Notes under the pieces: model-generated | The model's input: the letters and a program-made list of their open reading frames with translations, nothing else | What the model was told of the DNA's origin: nothing | Databases searched by the model: none | Assembly: GCA_945869755.1 (NCBI GenBank) | Contig: CAMBPW010000039.1 | Span: 1-8,332 of the forward strand | DNA: 8,332 bases | DNA from: an uncultured Gemella sp. | GTDB lineage: Bacteria > Bacillota > Bacilli > Staphylococcales > Gemellaceae | Direction of reading: 5' to 3' | Translations under genes and position numbers: made by a program | Part shown: positions 1 through 5,779 of the stretch, one piece after another | Position numbering within the stretch: position 1 is the first letter of the stretch | Layout of the letters: every line of letters begins with the position of its first letter

Positions 1-421
1 TTACAATTTCAGGTATTTTTATTTTAATAGAATCTTCGTTAGTATAAATTTTTTTGAAAATTTCTGCACTGTATCTAGTTTCTTTTTTTTCAGAAATTCT
101 ATTGTTTATACTTTCATCATCCCACTTATAATTGGCTAACTTTTTTAAATATTCACTAGTTTTTAAAGTAGATATTGTAGAAGTATTCGTATAAAAAGCC
201 CCAAAACTATGATCCCAATGATAATGTGTTAATACTGAATATATTGGTAAAGGCAGATTTTCATTTTTTAACTCTTGAAAAAATAATTCTACTTGTTCTT
301 TACTATTTCCGGTATCAATCATAATAGAAAAATTATCGCCTTTTATATATCCAATTGCTGGCTCTAAACGAGTAAACCTATGTTTTGTATAATATATTCT
401 ATTAGAAAATTTATATAACAT
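1..421 (-). CDS. Metallo-beta-lactamase-fold hydrolase, N-terminal part (cut by window edge)
   Basis: The first 140 codons are visible and the C-terminus lies outside the window. The protein begins MLYKFSNRIYYT. An IMIDTGNS strand-turn at about residues 33-40 is followed by the zinc-binding motif T-H-Y-H-W-D-H (His66, His68, Asp70, His71). Both are hallmarks of the metallo-beta-lactamase fold, whose members are mostly zinc- or iron-dependent hydrolases (lactonases, thioesterases, nucleases, phosphodiesterases). There is no signal peptide, so it is probably cytoplasmic. The ATG has a good ribosome binding site, AAGGAGT, 8 bases upstream. The gene has its own promoter (450-478) and is separated from the upstream glyA by a terminator, so it is probably not co-transcribed with glyA. 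The fold is clear; the substrate cannot be told, and the later metal ligands are not visible. Confidence 0.85.
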   Translation of the reverse strand, partial: MLYKFSNRIYYTKHRFTRLEPAIGYIKGDNFSIMIDTGNSKEQVELFFQELKNENLPLPIYSVLTHYHWDHSFGAFYTNTSTISTLKTSEYLKKLANYKWDDESINNRISEKKETRYSAEIFKKIYTNEDSIKIKIPEIV

Positions 422-449
422 TATACTGTACTCCTTATTTTATACATTT

Positions 450-478
450 ATTATATCAAAAAAATAGTAAATAGTAAA
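450..478 (-). promoter_or_regulatory. SigA-type promoter for the metallo-hydrolase gene
   Basis: On the minus strand a TTTACT -35 box (473-478) is followed after 17 bases by a perfect TATAAT -10 box (450-455). It lies 29 bases upstream of the start codon and just after the glyA terminator, which fits an independent transcription unit. The -35 box is part of a tandem TTTACTA repeat and overlaps an inverted repeat TAGT-4-ACTA (472-483), which could be a regulator site. Confidence 0.65.
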
Positions 479-490
479 CACTACCAATAT

Positions 491-532
491 AATAAAAATC
501 AAGATTCCAAAAAAGAAATCTTGACTTTTATT
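491..532 (-). terminator. Intrinsic terminator of glyA
   Basis: Downstream of the glyA stop codon, 499-506 (TCAAGATT) pairs with 517-524 (AATCTTGA). The pairing extends outward to 491/532 through A-T pairs with one G-U pair in the minus-strand RNA. The minus-strand RNA has a run of U at the 3' side of the stem (498-494). The long A/T flanks mean it could also work weakly in the other direction. Confidence 0.8.
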
Positions 533-537
533 TAAAA

Positions 538-1752
538 CTATTTTTTATTTTTCTTAGAAACTAATTCTTCTACTTTATTTTTAACTTCTTCTAGTTTGTC
601 TTCTCCACCTTTTAATAAATCACAAATTAATTGTGCAATATATGAAAAATCTTCTTCATTATATCCTTTTGTAGTCATAGCTGGAGCTCCTAGTCTTACT
701 CCACTTGTTTTCATTGGTGGTAAAGTATCATAAGGTATTCCATTTTTATTACAAGTAATATTAGCTTTTCCTAATATAAAACTAGCATCGTGACCTGTTA
801 CTCCTAAAGTTGAATATGTATCAATTAAACATAAATGATTATCTGTACCATCACTTATAACAGGTACTCCATTTTCTTTAAAAGTTTTAACCATTGCTTG
901 CATATTTTTTAACACTTGTTCTTGATATATTTTAAATTCTGGTTGTAATGCTTCTCCAAAACATACGGCTTTAGCTGCTATTATATGTTCTAACGGCCCA
1001 CCTTGTGTTCCAGGGAATATTATTTTATCAATTTTTTTAGCTAATTCTTCATTATTAGTTAAAATTACTCCTCCACGTGGTCCACGTAAAGTTTTATGTG
1101 TTGTTGAAGTTACAACGTCTGCATAAGGAAGTGGATCAGGATGAAGTCCAGTAGCAATCAAACCTGCAATATGTGCCATATCTACTAATAAATATGCTCC
1201 AACTTCATCTGCAATTTCTCTAAATTTTTTAAAATCAATTATTCTAGTATATGCACTAGCTCCTGCAATAATCATTTTAGGTTTATGTTCTAAAGCTAAT
1301 TCTTTCACTTGATTATAATCAATAGTATGTGTATCTTTTGTTACTCCATAAGAAATTGCATTATAAAGTTTACCAGAAAAATTCACTTTACTACCATGAG
1401 TTAAATGTCCTCCAGCATCCATACTCATCCCTAAAACAGTATCACCAGGATTTAATAATGCCATATAAACAGCAATATTAGCACTTGACCCTGAATGTGG
1501 TTGGACATTAGCATATTTCGCATTAAACAATTTCTTTAATCTTTCAATTGCTATTGTTTCAATTTCATCTATTACTTCACAGCCATCATAATATCTTTTT
1601 CCAGGATATCCTTCTGCATATTTATTTGTAAGAACACTTCCTGTTGCTCTTAAAACATCTTCCGAAACAAAATTTTCACTTGCTATTAATTCAATATTAT
1701 TATCTTGTCTTTGTTTTTCTTTTTCAATTATATCAAAAATTATTTTATTCAC
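538..1752 (-). CDS. glyA: Serine hydroxymethyltransferase
   Basis: This PLP enzyme interconverts serine and tetrahydrofolate with glycine and 5,10-methylene-tetrahydrofolate. It is the main cellular source of one-carbon units for thymidylate, purine and methionine synthesis, and acts in the cytoplasm. At 404 residues it is slightly short of the usual 410-420. Family signatures are all present: ELIASENF (21-28), NKYAEGYPGKRYYDG (43-57), HSGSSANIA (86-94), the LVDMAHIAGL cofactor-binding strand (Asp191, His194), the Schiff-base lysine in STTHKTLRGPRGG (Lys220), and TSGVRLG (Arg353) near the C-terminus. The start is GTG, supported by GGAGG 9 bases upstream; no better ATG lies nearby. It has its own promoter (1782-1811) and terminator (491-532), so it is probably monocistronic. 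It lies 84 bases after the transporter gene on the same strand. Confidence 0.98.
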   Translation of the reverse strand: MNKIIFDIIEKEKQRQDNNIELIASENFVSEDVLRATGSVLTNKYAEGYPGKRYYDGCEVIDEIETIAIERLKKLFNAKYANVQPHSGSSANIAVYMALLNPGDTVLGMSMDAGGHLTHGSKVNFSGKLYNAISYGVTKDTHTIDYNQVKELALEHKPKMIIAGASAYTRIIDFKKFREIADEVGAYLLVDMAHIAGLIATGLHPDPLPYADVVTSTTHKTLRGPRGGVILTNNEELAKKIDKIIFPGTQGGPLEHIIAAKAVCFGEALQPEFKIYQEQVLKNMQAMVKTFKENGVPVISDGTDNHLCLIDTYSTLGVTGHDASFILGKANITCNKNGIPYDTLPPMKTSGVRLGAPAMTTKGYNEEDFSYIAQLICDLLKGGEDKLEEVKNKVEELVSKKNKK

Positions 1753-1781
1753 AGTGTACTACCTCCATTTTACATATACAT

Positions 1782-1811
1782 ATATTATCATAATTATTTT
1801 GTTAATGTAAA
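1782..1811 (-). promoter_or_regulatory. Promoter of glyA
   Basis: On the minus strand TTTACA (1806-1811) is followed after 18 bases by TAATAT (1782-1787), giving a predicted start about 22 bases upstream of the GTG. The leader is too short for a riboswitch. No intrinsic terminator is seen between the transporter stop and this promoter, so some read-through into glyA is possible. Confidence 0.55.
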
Positions 1812-1836
1812 TATTTTGTTTTTAATATGAATTTAA

Positions 1837-2703
1837 TTATTTATCTTTTTTATATGCTAATAATATTCCCATTAAAACTATAGTAATATATCCAAATAGA
1901 CTATATACATCTGGAATTTCTGTAAAAAATATATATCCTAAAATACCAGAAAATAAAATTTGGAAATAGTCAAATACAGCTATTGATTTTGCAGCAGCAA
2001 ATTTATAAGCATAAGTTATACCAAATTGACCAATAGCAGCAAAAATTCCAACTAATATTAGTAATATTAGCTGATAAAAAGTCATTGATACAAAATTGAT
2101 TAATATAAATGGTATTAGTGATATACAAGAAAAAATTGAAAAGGCAAAAACTATAAATTCAGGAGATATCCCTTTAATTCCTAATCTCCTTAAAGCTGTA
2201 TATGCTGCTCCTGAACAAAAAGCACCACATAAAGCCATAATAGAACCTATTGATAGTATATTATCAAATGAAGGTTTTATTATAAAAAGTACTCCAGAAA
2301 ACGATAGTAATATAGCCAATATTCCTAATTTGCTAATATTTTCTTTAAAAAATATAAAAGAAAGAAAAAGAACAATAAATGGATATAATCTCTGAATTAC
2401 TGTTGAATCTGCAAGACTAATATGACTAATTGCATAAAAATTACATACTATCCCTAATGTACCAAAAAATACACGTAAAAATAAAATAAACCAATCGAAT
2501 TTTATTTTTGGATATGAAATTTTTTTAAAATTTTTTATAAAAGGAAAAAAGGCTACAATTGTTACTATAAAATTTCTAAAAAATGATTTTTGCATTGCTG
2601 GCAAATCTCCCGATAGTTTAACAAATAATGCCATCAAAGAAAATCCTAGTCCCGATATTAGTATGCAAATAATTCCTTTAGTTAAATTGTTTTTAATTTT
2701 CAT
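1837..2703 (-). CDS. EamA/DMT-superfamily transporter (10-TM membrane protein)
   Basis: A 288-residue, very hydrophobic protein with two tandem EamA repeats of about five membrane segments each, the normal size and layout of drug/metabolite transporters. Repeat 1 covers about 10-137 and contains the segment from YAISHISLADSTVIQRLYPF to FFKEN that is typical of the family (small residues, a proline in the helix, then a conserved Glu). Repeat 2 covers about 150-284 and has the matching YKFAAAKSIAVFDY and FFTE pattern near its end. The tail YKKDK is positive and should be cytoplasmic. DMT members export or import metabolites, amino acids or nucleotide-like compounds; the substrate cannot be read from sequence. 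The ATG has GGAG 5 bases upstream. The gene begins 29 bases after the ssrA terminator, leaving little room for a promoter, so its transcription source is unclear. Confidence 0.92.
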   Translation of the reverse strand: MKIKNNLTKGIICILISGLGFSLMALFVKLSGDLPAMQKSFFRNFIVTIVAFFPFIKNFKKISYPKIKFDWFILFLRVFFGTLGIVCNFYAISHISLADSTVIQRLYPFIVLFLSFIFFKENISKLGILAILLSFSGVLFIIKPSFDNILSIGSIMALCGAFCSGAAYTALRRLGIKGISPEFIVFAFSIFSCISLIPFILINFVSMTFYQLILLILVGIFAAIGQFGITYAYKFAAAKSIAVFDYFQILFSGILGYIFFTEIPDVYSLFGYITIVLMGILLAYKKDK

Positions 2704-2732
2704 ATATTCTCCGAATTATTTTTAATTAAAAT

Positions 2733-2755
2733 AAAAAAGACTTTTAAAGTCTTTT
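2733..2755 (-). terminator. Intrinsic terminator of ssrA
   Basis: A perfect 9-bp stem, 2735-2743 with 2747-2755 (AAAAGACTT / AAGTCTTTT), has a 3-base loop and a run of six T on the minus strand (2738-2733). It begins 5 bases after the mature 3' end of the tmRNA. The hairpin ends just before the transporter gene's leader. Confidence 0.9.
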
Positions 2756-2759
2756 AATA

Positions 2760-3113
2760 TGGAGATGGCGGGATTTGAACCCGCGTCCAAAAACACCTCT
2801 ACTTACCTTCTACACGTTTAGTTTATCTATTAATTTTAATTTCTAAGATGTGCCGATAAACTGGCTTTTAGAAACGAGTTTGATTATTTTCTTCAAAATA
2901 ACTACAAACAGAAGTTATTTTGTATAGACTGCTGTTAATGAACCGATTATCTTTGCCACAGTCAAACAAAGTAATCAGCCTTTAGCTAATTAAGCTGCTA
3001 AAGCTAATGATCTATTGTTGTCAGTTATATTTAAACTGTTGTGTTTTTAAAGAGACATCCCTCTTACGTGCCACTAAATAGAACAGCATCCCTGTCGAAT
3101 CCTAAACATCCCC
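2760..3113 (-). ncRNA. ssrA: Transfer-messenger RNA (tmRNA)
   Basis: tmRNA rescues stalled ribosomes by acting first as alanyl-tRNA and then as a short mRNA encoding a degradation tag; it works with SmpB. The 5' end GGGGATG (3113-3107) pairs with CATCTCC (2767-2761) to form the acceptor stem, including the G3-U70 pair that alanyl-tRNA synthetase recognises. The 5' domain carries the conserved TTCGAC of the tRNA-like part. The T arm GCGGG-TTCAAAT-CCCGC is seen near the 3' end. The discriminator A is at 2760 and CCA is not encoded, so it must be added after transcription. The length of 354 bases and the single-piece order are normal. It contains an internal tag ORF (2990-3022), has its own promoter (3131-3159) and ends at a strong terminator (2733-2755). 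Confidence 0.97.
2990..3022 (-). other. tmRNA tag-peptide reading frame
   Basis: Within ssrA the frame GAC AAC AAT AGA TCA TTA GCT TTA GCA GCT TAA encodes DNNRSLALAA and stop. The LALAA ending is the ClpXP-type degradation signal found in nearly all tmRNA tags. I placed the resume codon at GAC by analogy with the TAACT context just before the resume codon in other Bacillota, so the N-terminal limit is inferred; the frame and the stop are certain. With the alanine from the tRNA part the tag would be A-DNNRSLALAA. Confidence 0.8.
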
Positions 3114-3117
3114 TAAG

Positions 3118-3136
3118 TATAATATAAAATATTATA
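3118..3136. repeat. Perfect 8-3-8 palindrome over the ssrA start region
   Basis: TATAATAT (3118-3125), AAA, ATATTATA (3129-3136) form a perfect inverted repeat. Its right arm contains the ssrA -10 box, and the other end stops 4 bases before the mature tmRNA 5' end. It puts a TATAAT on each strand. It may be a protein site, a leader hairpin for processing, or chance in AT-rich DNA. Confidence 0.6.
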
Positions 3137-3159
3137 CCATAATAAAAATAAAATACAAA
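3131..3159 (-). promoter_or_regulatory. Promoter of ssrA
   Basis: A consensus TATAAT (3131-3136) on the minus strand is preceded by TG-rich sequence and by TTTGTA/TTGTAT (3153-3159) 16-17 bases upstream. The -10 box lies 17 bases before the mature tmRNA 5' end, so the primary transcript would have a leader of about 10 bases removed by RNase P. It begins only 12 bases after the esterase stop codon. Confidence 0.75.
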
Positions 3160-3171
3160 CTTTTTTAATAT

Positions 3172-3924
3172 CTATATTAATTTACCGTTTTGCTCTAATA
3201 TATTTAAAAAATAAGGCATTTGTATTTTCCACCAATTCCAATCGTGATCAACATCATAACCCCAAAAATCAAACCAACCTGGAATATTTTTATCGTTAAA
3301 TGCTTTTTGTAATCTTCTAGTTTCTTGTATATGCGGTTCTTCCCAAGCACCTTGCCCTACACAAACTATAAAATTGTTATTTCTATATTGATTTAAAAAC
3401 CATTCATCATTGTTATTATATAAATAATCTATAGGAGAGTTTATATATACTGCAAGATCTCCTCTATATTCTCCCGTGAAAAATCTCGCATCATAAACTC
3501 CACTAAGTGCAATTGTAGTATCAAAAACATCAGGATGTCTTAATGCAAAATTGACACTATGAAATCCTCCCATACTACACCCCGTTGCAATAATTTTTCC
3601 TTGCCAATTAGACTCATATCTAATTAATGGTAATAATTCATGAATAATATAACTATCATACAAATTATGAAAATTTCCCATATCGTGATAATGCTTATTT
3701 GAAAACCAAGATTCACTATCTACAGAATTAGGAGTATATACTTTTATAATTCCTCTATCTATATAATTTCTTATTGAATCTATCATTCCAAAATCACCAT
3801 ATTCATCTTGACTTCCACCAGATGACGGAAAAACTATTACTGGCTTTCCTGCATGACCATAAACATTAAATTCCATTTCACGATTAAGGAATCCACTATA
3901 ATGACTTCTTTTTTCAAACTTCAA
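3172..3924 (-). CDS. Alpha/beta-hydrolase esterase (putative esterase family)
   Basis: A 250-residue cytoplasmic protein with no signal peptide. The nucleophile elbow G-C-S-M-G-G gives catalytic Ser117 after a hydrophobic strand (IIATG). VIVFPSSGGS (29-38) is the oxyanion-side strand-loop, and the VDHDWNWW stretch near the C-terminus supplies the likely catalytic His227. The acid is probably Glu195 or Glu196 in the GAWEEPH loop. Motifs and size match the putative-esterase (EstD-like, COG4947-type) group, whose members hydrolyse ester or thioester bonds or transfer acyl groups. The start is TTG, 2 bases after the ATP-grasp stop codon, with AAGGAG lying inside the last codons of that gene; this fits translational coupling and a shared pathway. 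A later Met at residue 17 would lack such a site and cut into conserved sequence. The natural substrate is unknown. It is not a classic lipase. Confidence 0.9.
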   Translation of the reverse strand: MKFEKRSHYSGFLNREMEFNVYGHAGKPVIVFPSSGGSQDEYGDFGMIDSIRNYIDRGIIKVYTPNSVDSESWFSNKHYHDMGNFHNLYDSYIIHELLPLIRYESNWQGKIIATGCSMGGFHSVNFALRHPDVFDTTIALSGVYDARFFTGEYRGDLAVYINSPIDYLYNNNDEWFLNQYRNNNFIVCVGQGAWEEPHIQETRRLQKAFNDKNIPGWFDFWGYDVDHDWNWWKIQMPYFLNILEQNGKLI

Positions 3925-3926
3925 AT

Positions 3927-5114
3927 TTATTCTCCTTTAACAACTTCTCTAACACAATTTATAATTTCTTCAATTTTTTCTATATTCTCGCTTCTAAATA
4001 TCAAGCCTCTGTTTCCTAACATTCCTGTAAATTGAGTTGGCACTTCTAATATATCAACTATTTCTTTACTATATCTTTCGCGAATACTTTGTTCACTATA
4101 AACATAATTTTTATAATCTTTTCTTGAAATATAAACGCAATTATATGGTCTAGTTAGTTTTGCATTAAATTGATTTTTTAAAACAACAGTTGCATATTCG
4201 TTAAATATATCTATGTCATTGGCATAGTTAAACATATCAATAGTTGGCCACCCTGGAGGTCTACAATTTATTTCTAAAGCCATTAATTTACCTTTTGGCT
4301 CTGTTCTGAAAAATTCAAAGTGGAAAAATCTTTCTTTTATATTAAATGCTTTTACACATCTTTCTCCTAATTTTACCAAATCTGCTGGTATTTCTTTTGG
4401 TAAATAAAAATACATATCATCTTCATCATCAAAAACATTAAGTAATGCTGTATTATGTATAATTGAAGAGTAAAATACTATTTCTCCATCTTTATTAACT
4501 AAGCCGTCAAAAGTTACTACATCTCCTGCAATATATTCTTCCATAATATATGTAGTGTTGTTATTTTTATTTTCTAAAAATGTATTTAATTCAGATTCAG
4601 ATTTTATTTTATGGGTATCTGTTGCTCCTACCCCACTATTTGGTTTTACTATAATTGGAAATTGTAATTCTTTTGCTAGTTCTCTTGCGTCTTCATCATT
4701 TTCAAAAACTCTACCTTTTGCAACTGAAATTCGTTTTTTTCTAAATATTTCTTTCATTTTTGATTTTGTTTTTATACTATCCATATCATCTTCTTTAAAA
4801 CCAAAAACATTGAAATCTGTACGCAATTTTGCATCAAGTTCTAACCAATATTCTATATTTGACTCTATTCTATCTATTTTTCCATATTTATGTGCAAAAA
4901 ATCCTACAGCTCTATATACAGAATCGTAATTTTCTAAACTATCTACTTTATAGTATTCTGTAAGTGAATTTTTTAAAACTTCACTAAGTTCATCATATTC
5001 TACATCTGCTATTCCTAATACATTAATACCATTTTCTTTTAATCTTAATGCAAATGTTTCATAATTTTTTGGAAAATGAGGCGATATCATAATAAAATTA
5101 AATTGTTTTGTCAT
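3927..5114 (-). CDS. ATP-grasp domain carboxylate ligase of unknown substrate
   Basis: A 395-residue soluble protein. ATP-grasp ligases activate a carboxylate as acyl phosphate and join it to an amine, thiol or other nucleophile. The N-terminal ~115 residues form a pre-ATP-grasp Rossmann-like region (NFIMISPHFP, then GINVLGIADVEYD). The ATP-grasp part spans about 116-315: FPIIVKPNSGVGATDT (152-167, with Lys157 and the flexible glycine loop), YIMEEYIAGDVVTFDGLV (189-206, adenine-contact Glu192/Glu193), and FEFFRTEPKGKLMALEINCRPPG with metal ligands Glu267, Glu281 and Asn283. The C-terminal ~80 residues form a separate cap. It resembles biotin-carboxylase/carbamoyl-phosphate-synthase-like ligases but has no biotin or glutaminase partner nearby. 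The ATG has AAGGAG 7 bases upstream. It is the first gene of a two-gene operon with the esterase; the substrates cannot be read from sequence. Confidence 0.9.
   Translation of the reverse strand: MTKQFNFIMISPHFPKNYETFALRLKENGINVLGIADVEYDELSEVLKNSLTEYYKVDSLENYDSVYRAVGFFAHKYGKIDRIESNIEYWLELDAKLRTDFNVFGFKEDDMDSIKTKSKMKEIFRKKRISVAKGRVFENDEDARELAKELQFPIIVKPNSGVGATDTHKIKSESELNTFLENKNNNTTYIMEEYIAGDVVTFDGLVNKDGEIVFYSSIIHNTALLNVFDDEDDMYFYLPKEIPADLVKLGERCVKAFNIKERFFHFEFFRTEPKGKLMALEINCRPPGWPTIDMFNYANDIDIFNEYATVVLKNQFNAKLTRPYNCVYISRKDYKNYVYSEQSIRERYSKEIVDILEVPTQFTGMLGNRGLIFRSENIEKIEEIINCVREVVKGE
3932..3937 (-). promoter_or_regulatory. Ribosome binding site of the esterase, inside the ATP-grasp gene
   Basis: AAGGAG on the minus strand lies in the codons Lys-Gly-Glu just before the ATP-grasp stop and 7 bases before the TTG start. 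It decides the TTG start of the esterase. The site shares AAAGGAGAATAAA with the one in front of the ATP-grasp gene itself, so both genes probably have similar initiation strength apart from TTG versus ATG. Confidence 0.85.
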
Positions 5115-5146
5115 TTTTATTCTCCTTTTCTTGAAATTTTCTTAAT

Positions 5147-5175
5147 ATTTTATCACATTTTTAAATTAATAACTA
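5147..5175 (-). promoter_or_regulatory. Possible promoter of the ATP-grasp/esterase operon
   Basis: On the minus strand the extended -10 sequence TGA-TAAAAT (5155-5147) lies 32 bases before the ATG. Only a weak -35 (TAGTTA, 5170-5175) is found 17 bases upstream. It is the best candidate in the divergent region, but AT-rich sequence makes chance matches likely. Confidence 0.4.
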
Positions 5176-5219
5176 TATTATGTTCATTTATTTTTATTAT
5201 TATAACTTAATTTTTATTT

Positions 5220-5249
5220 TTGTTTATTAATTTAGTTTTATGATATAAT
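5220..5249 (+). promoter_or_regulatory. Promoter of the hepS-hepT-TPR operon
   Basis: TTGTTT (5220-5225), an 18-base spacer, and an extended -10 TGA-TATAAT (5241-5249) predict a start near 5256 and a leader of about 23 bases, with AAAGGA before the hepS ATG. It shares the 164-base intergenic region 5115-5278 with the divergent ATP-grasp promoter. No hairpin or other gene is seen in that gap. Confidence 0.7.
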
Positions 5250-5278
5250 ATTTTAGAAATAAATCTAAAGGAAATAAT

Positions 5279-5779
5279 ATGTTAAAAGATAATTTTATTT
5301 ATAATAAAAATTTAATTGATAGTTTAGGATATGAAAATCTTATAAAAAAATATAATTTAAAAAATAATAATTATAACTATGCTATTTTTTATGCACTATC
5401 TTCTTTAGATAAGCATATTAAACAAGTAAAAAATAGTGAAATTAATGCTCAAGATTTATTAATAGGTGATTATTTTAGTTTTGAATATTATTATTTACTA
5501 TCTAAAAATTTACAAAAGTTACATATAGTAGCTAGTGCAAAAGAAAAATTATATACTATACTAGCAAAAAATAATTTATGTACTGCCGACATTTTTGAAT
5601 TAATAACTGAATTACCTATTACATTTATAAAGTTATACAATAAGGAATTATTAAAAGAAGATATTAGCAATTTAATCAAAACTTTCTTTAATTTCTATTA
5701 TGATGAAATTCAATTTTTATGTAATGAAAATATATCGTTAGACGATTTACTTGAATATGGAGAAAAAAATGCTAAATAA
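5279..5779 (+). CDS. hepS: Heptaprenyl diphosphate synthase component I (HepS), short form
   Basis: HepS is the non-catalytic subunit of the two-part long-chain prenyl diphosphate synthase of Bacillales. It pairs with HepT and is needed for activity and chain length, usually for the menaquinone side chain. The recognised signature is LIGDYFSFEYYYLLS (61-75), which matches LxGDYFSxxYYxLLS of Bacillus HepS/GerCA. The mostly helical remainder and its place directly before hepT support the call. The protein is only 166 residues against about 250 in Bacillus, lacking most of the C-terminal region, yet the frame is open and the stop is tightly coupled to hepT, so it looks like a natural short form, not a broken gene. 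The ATG has AAAGGA upstream and is the first gene of the operon. Confidence 0.8.
   Translation: MLKDNFIYNKNLIDSLGYENLIKKYNLKNNNYNYAIFYALSSLDKHIKQVKNSEINAQDLLIGDYFSFEYYYLLSKNLQKLHIVASAKEKLYTILAKNNLCTADIFELITELPITFIKLYNKELLKEDISNLIKTFFNFYYDEIQFLCNENISLDDLLEYGEKNAK
5759..5762 (+). promoter_or_regulatory. Ribosome binding site that sets the hepT start
   Basis: GGAG lies 6 bases before the ATG at 5769. An in-frame TTG (5751) and ATG (5757) lie upstream of or on top of this site and have no site of their own, so 5769 is preferred. The site lies inside the last codons of hepS, implying coupled translation. Confidence 0.8.

Noticed and set aside
1753..1836. Possible glycine or folate riboswitch before glyA
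   Set aside because: The gap is only 84 bases, contains a normal promoter giving a leader of about 22 bases, and shows no conserved riboswitch core.
2096..2395. 99-codon open frame on the plus strand
   Set aside because: It lies wholly antisense to the EamA transporter, has no supporting ribosome site, and its sequence is explained by the transporter frame on the other strand.
2760..3113. A tRNA-Ala gene suggested by the T arm and acceptor stem
   Set aside because: The two acceptor halves are more than 300 bases apart with a tag frame between, so they belong to tmRNA.
3853..4035. 60-codon plus-strand frame across the ligase-esterase junction
   Set aside because: Overlaps two well-supported genes on the opposite strand and shows no ribosome site or recognisable motif.
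4555..4929. 124-codon open frame on the plus strand rich in Phe and Ser
   Set aside because: Antisense to the ATP-grasp gene; the Phe/Ser-rich composition is what the complement of Lys/Glu/Asp-rich codons gives.
5115..5278. Search for a small gene or RNA in the divergent region
   Set aside because: Only AT-rich sequence with two back-to-back promoter candidates is seen; no frame with a ribosome site and no stable hairpin.
5491..5679. 62-codon minus-strand frame
   Set aside because: Antisense to hepS with no promoter or ribosome site; a shadow frame.
5751..5768. Upstream TTG/ATG starts that would lengthen HepT by six residues
   Set aside because: The ribosome site GGAG at 5759-5762 lies after these codons and is correctly spaced only for the ATG at 5769.
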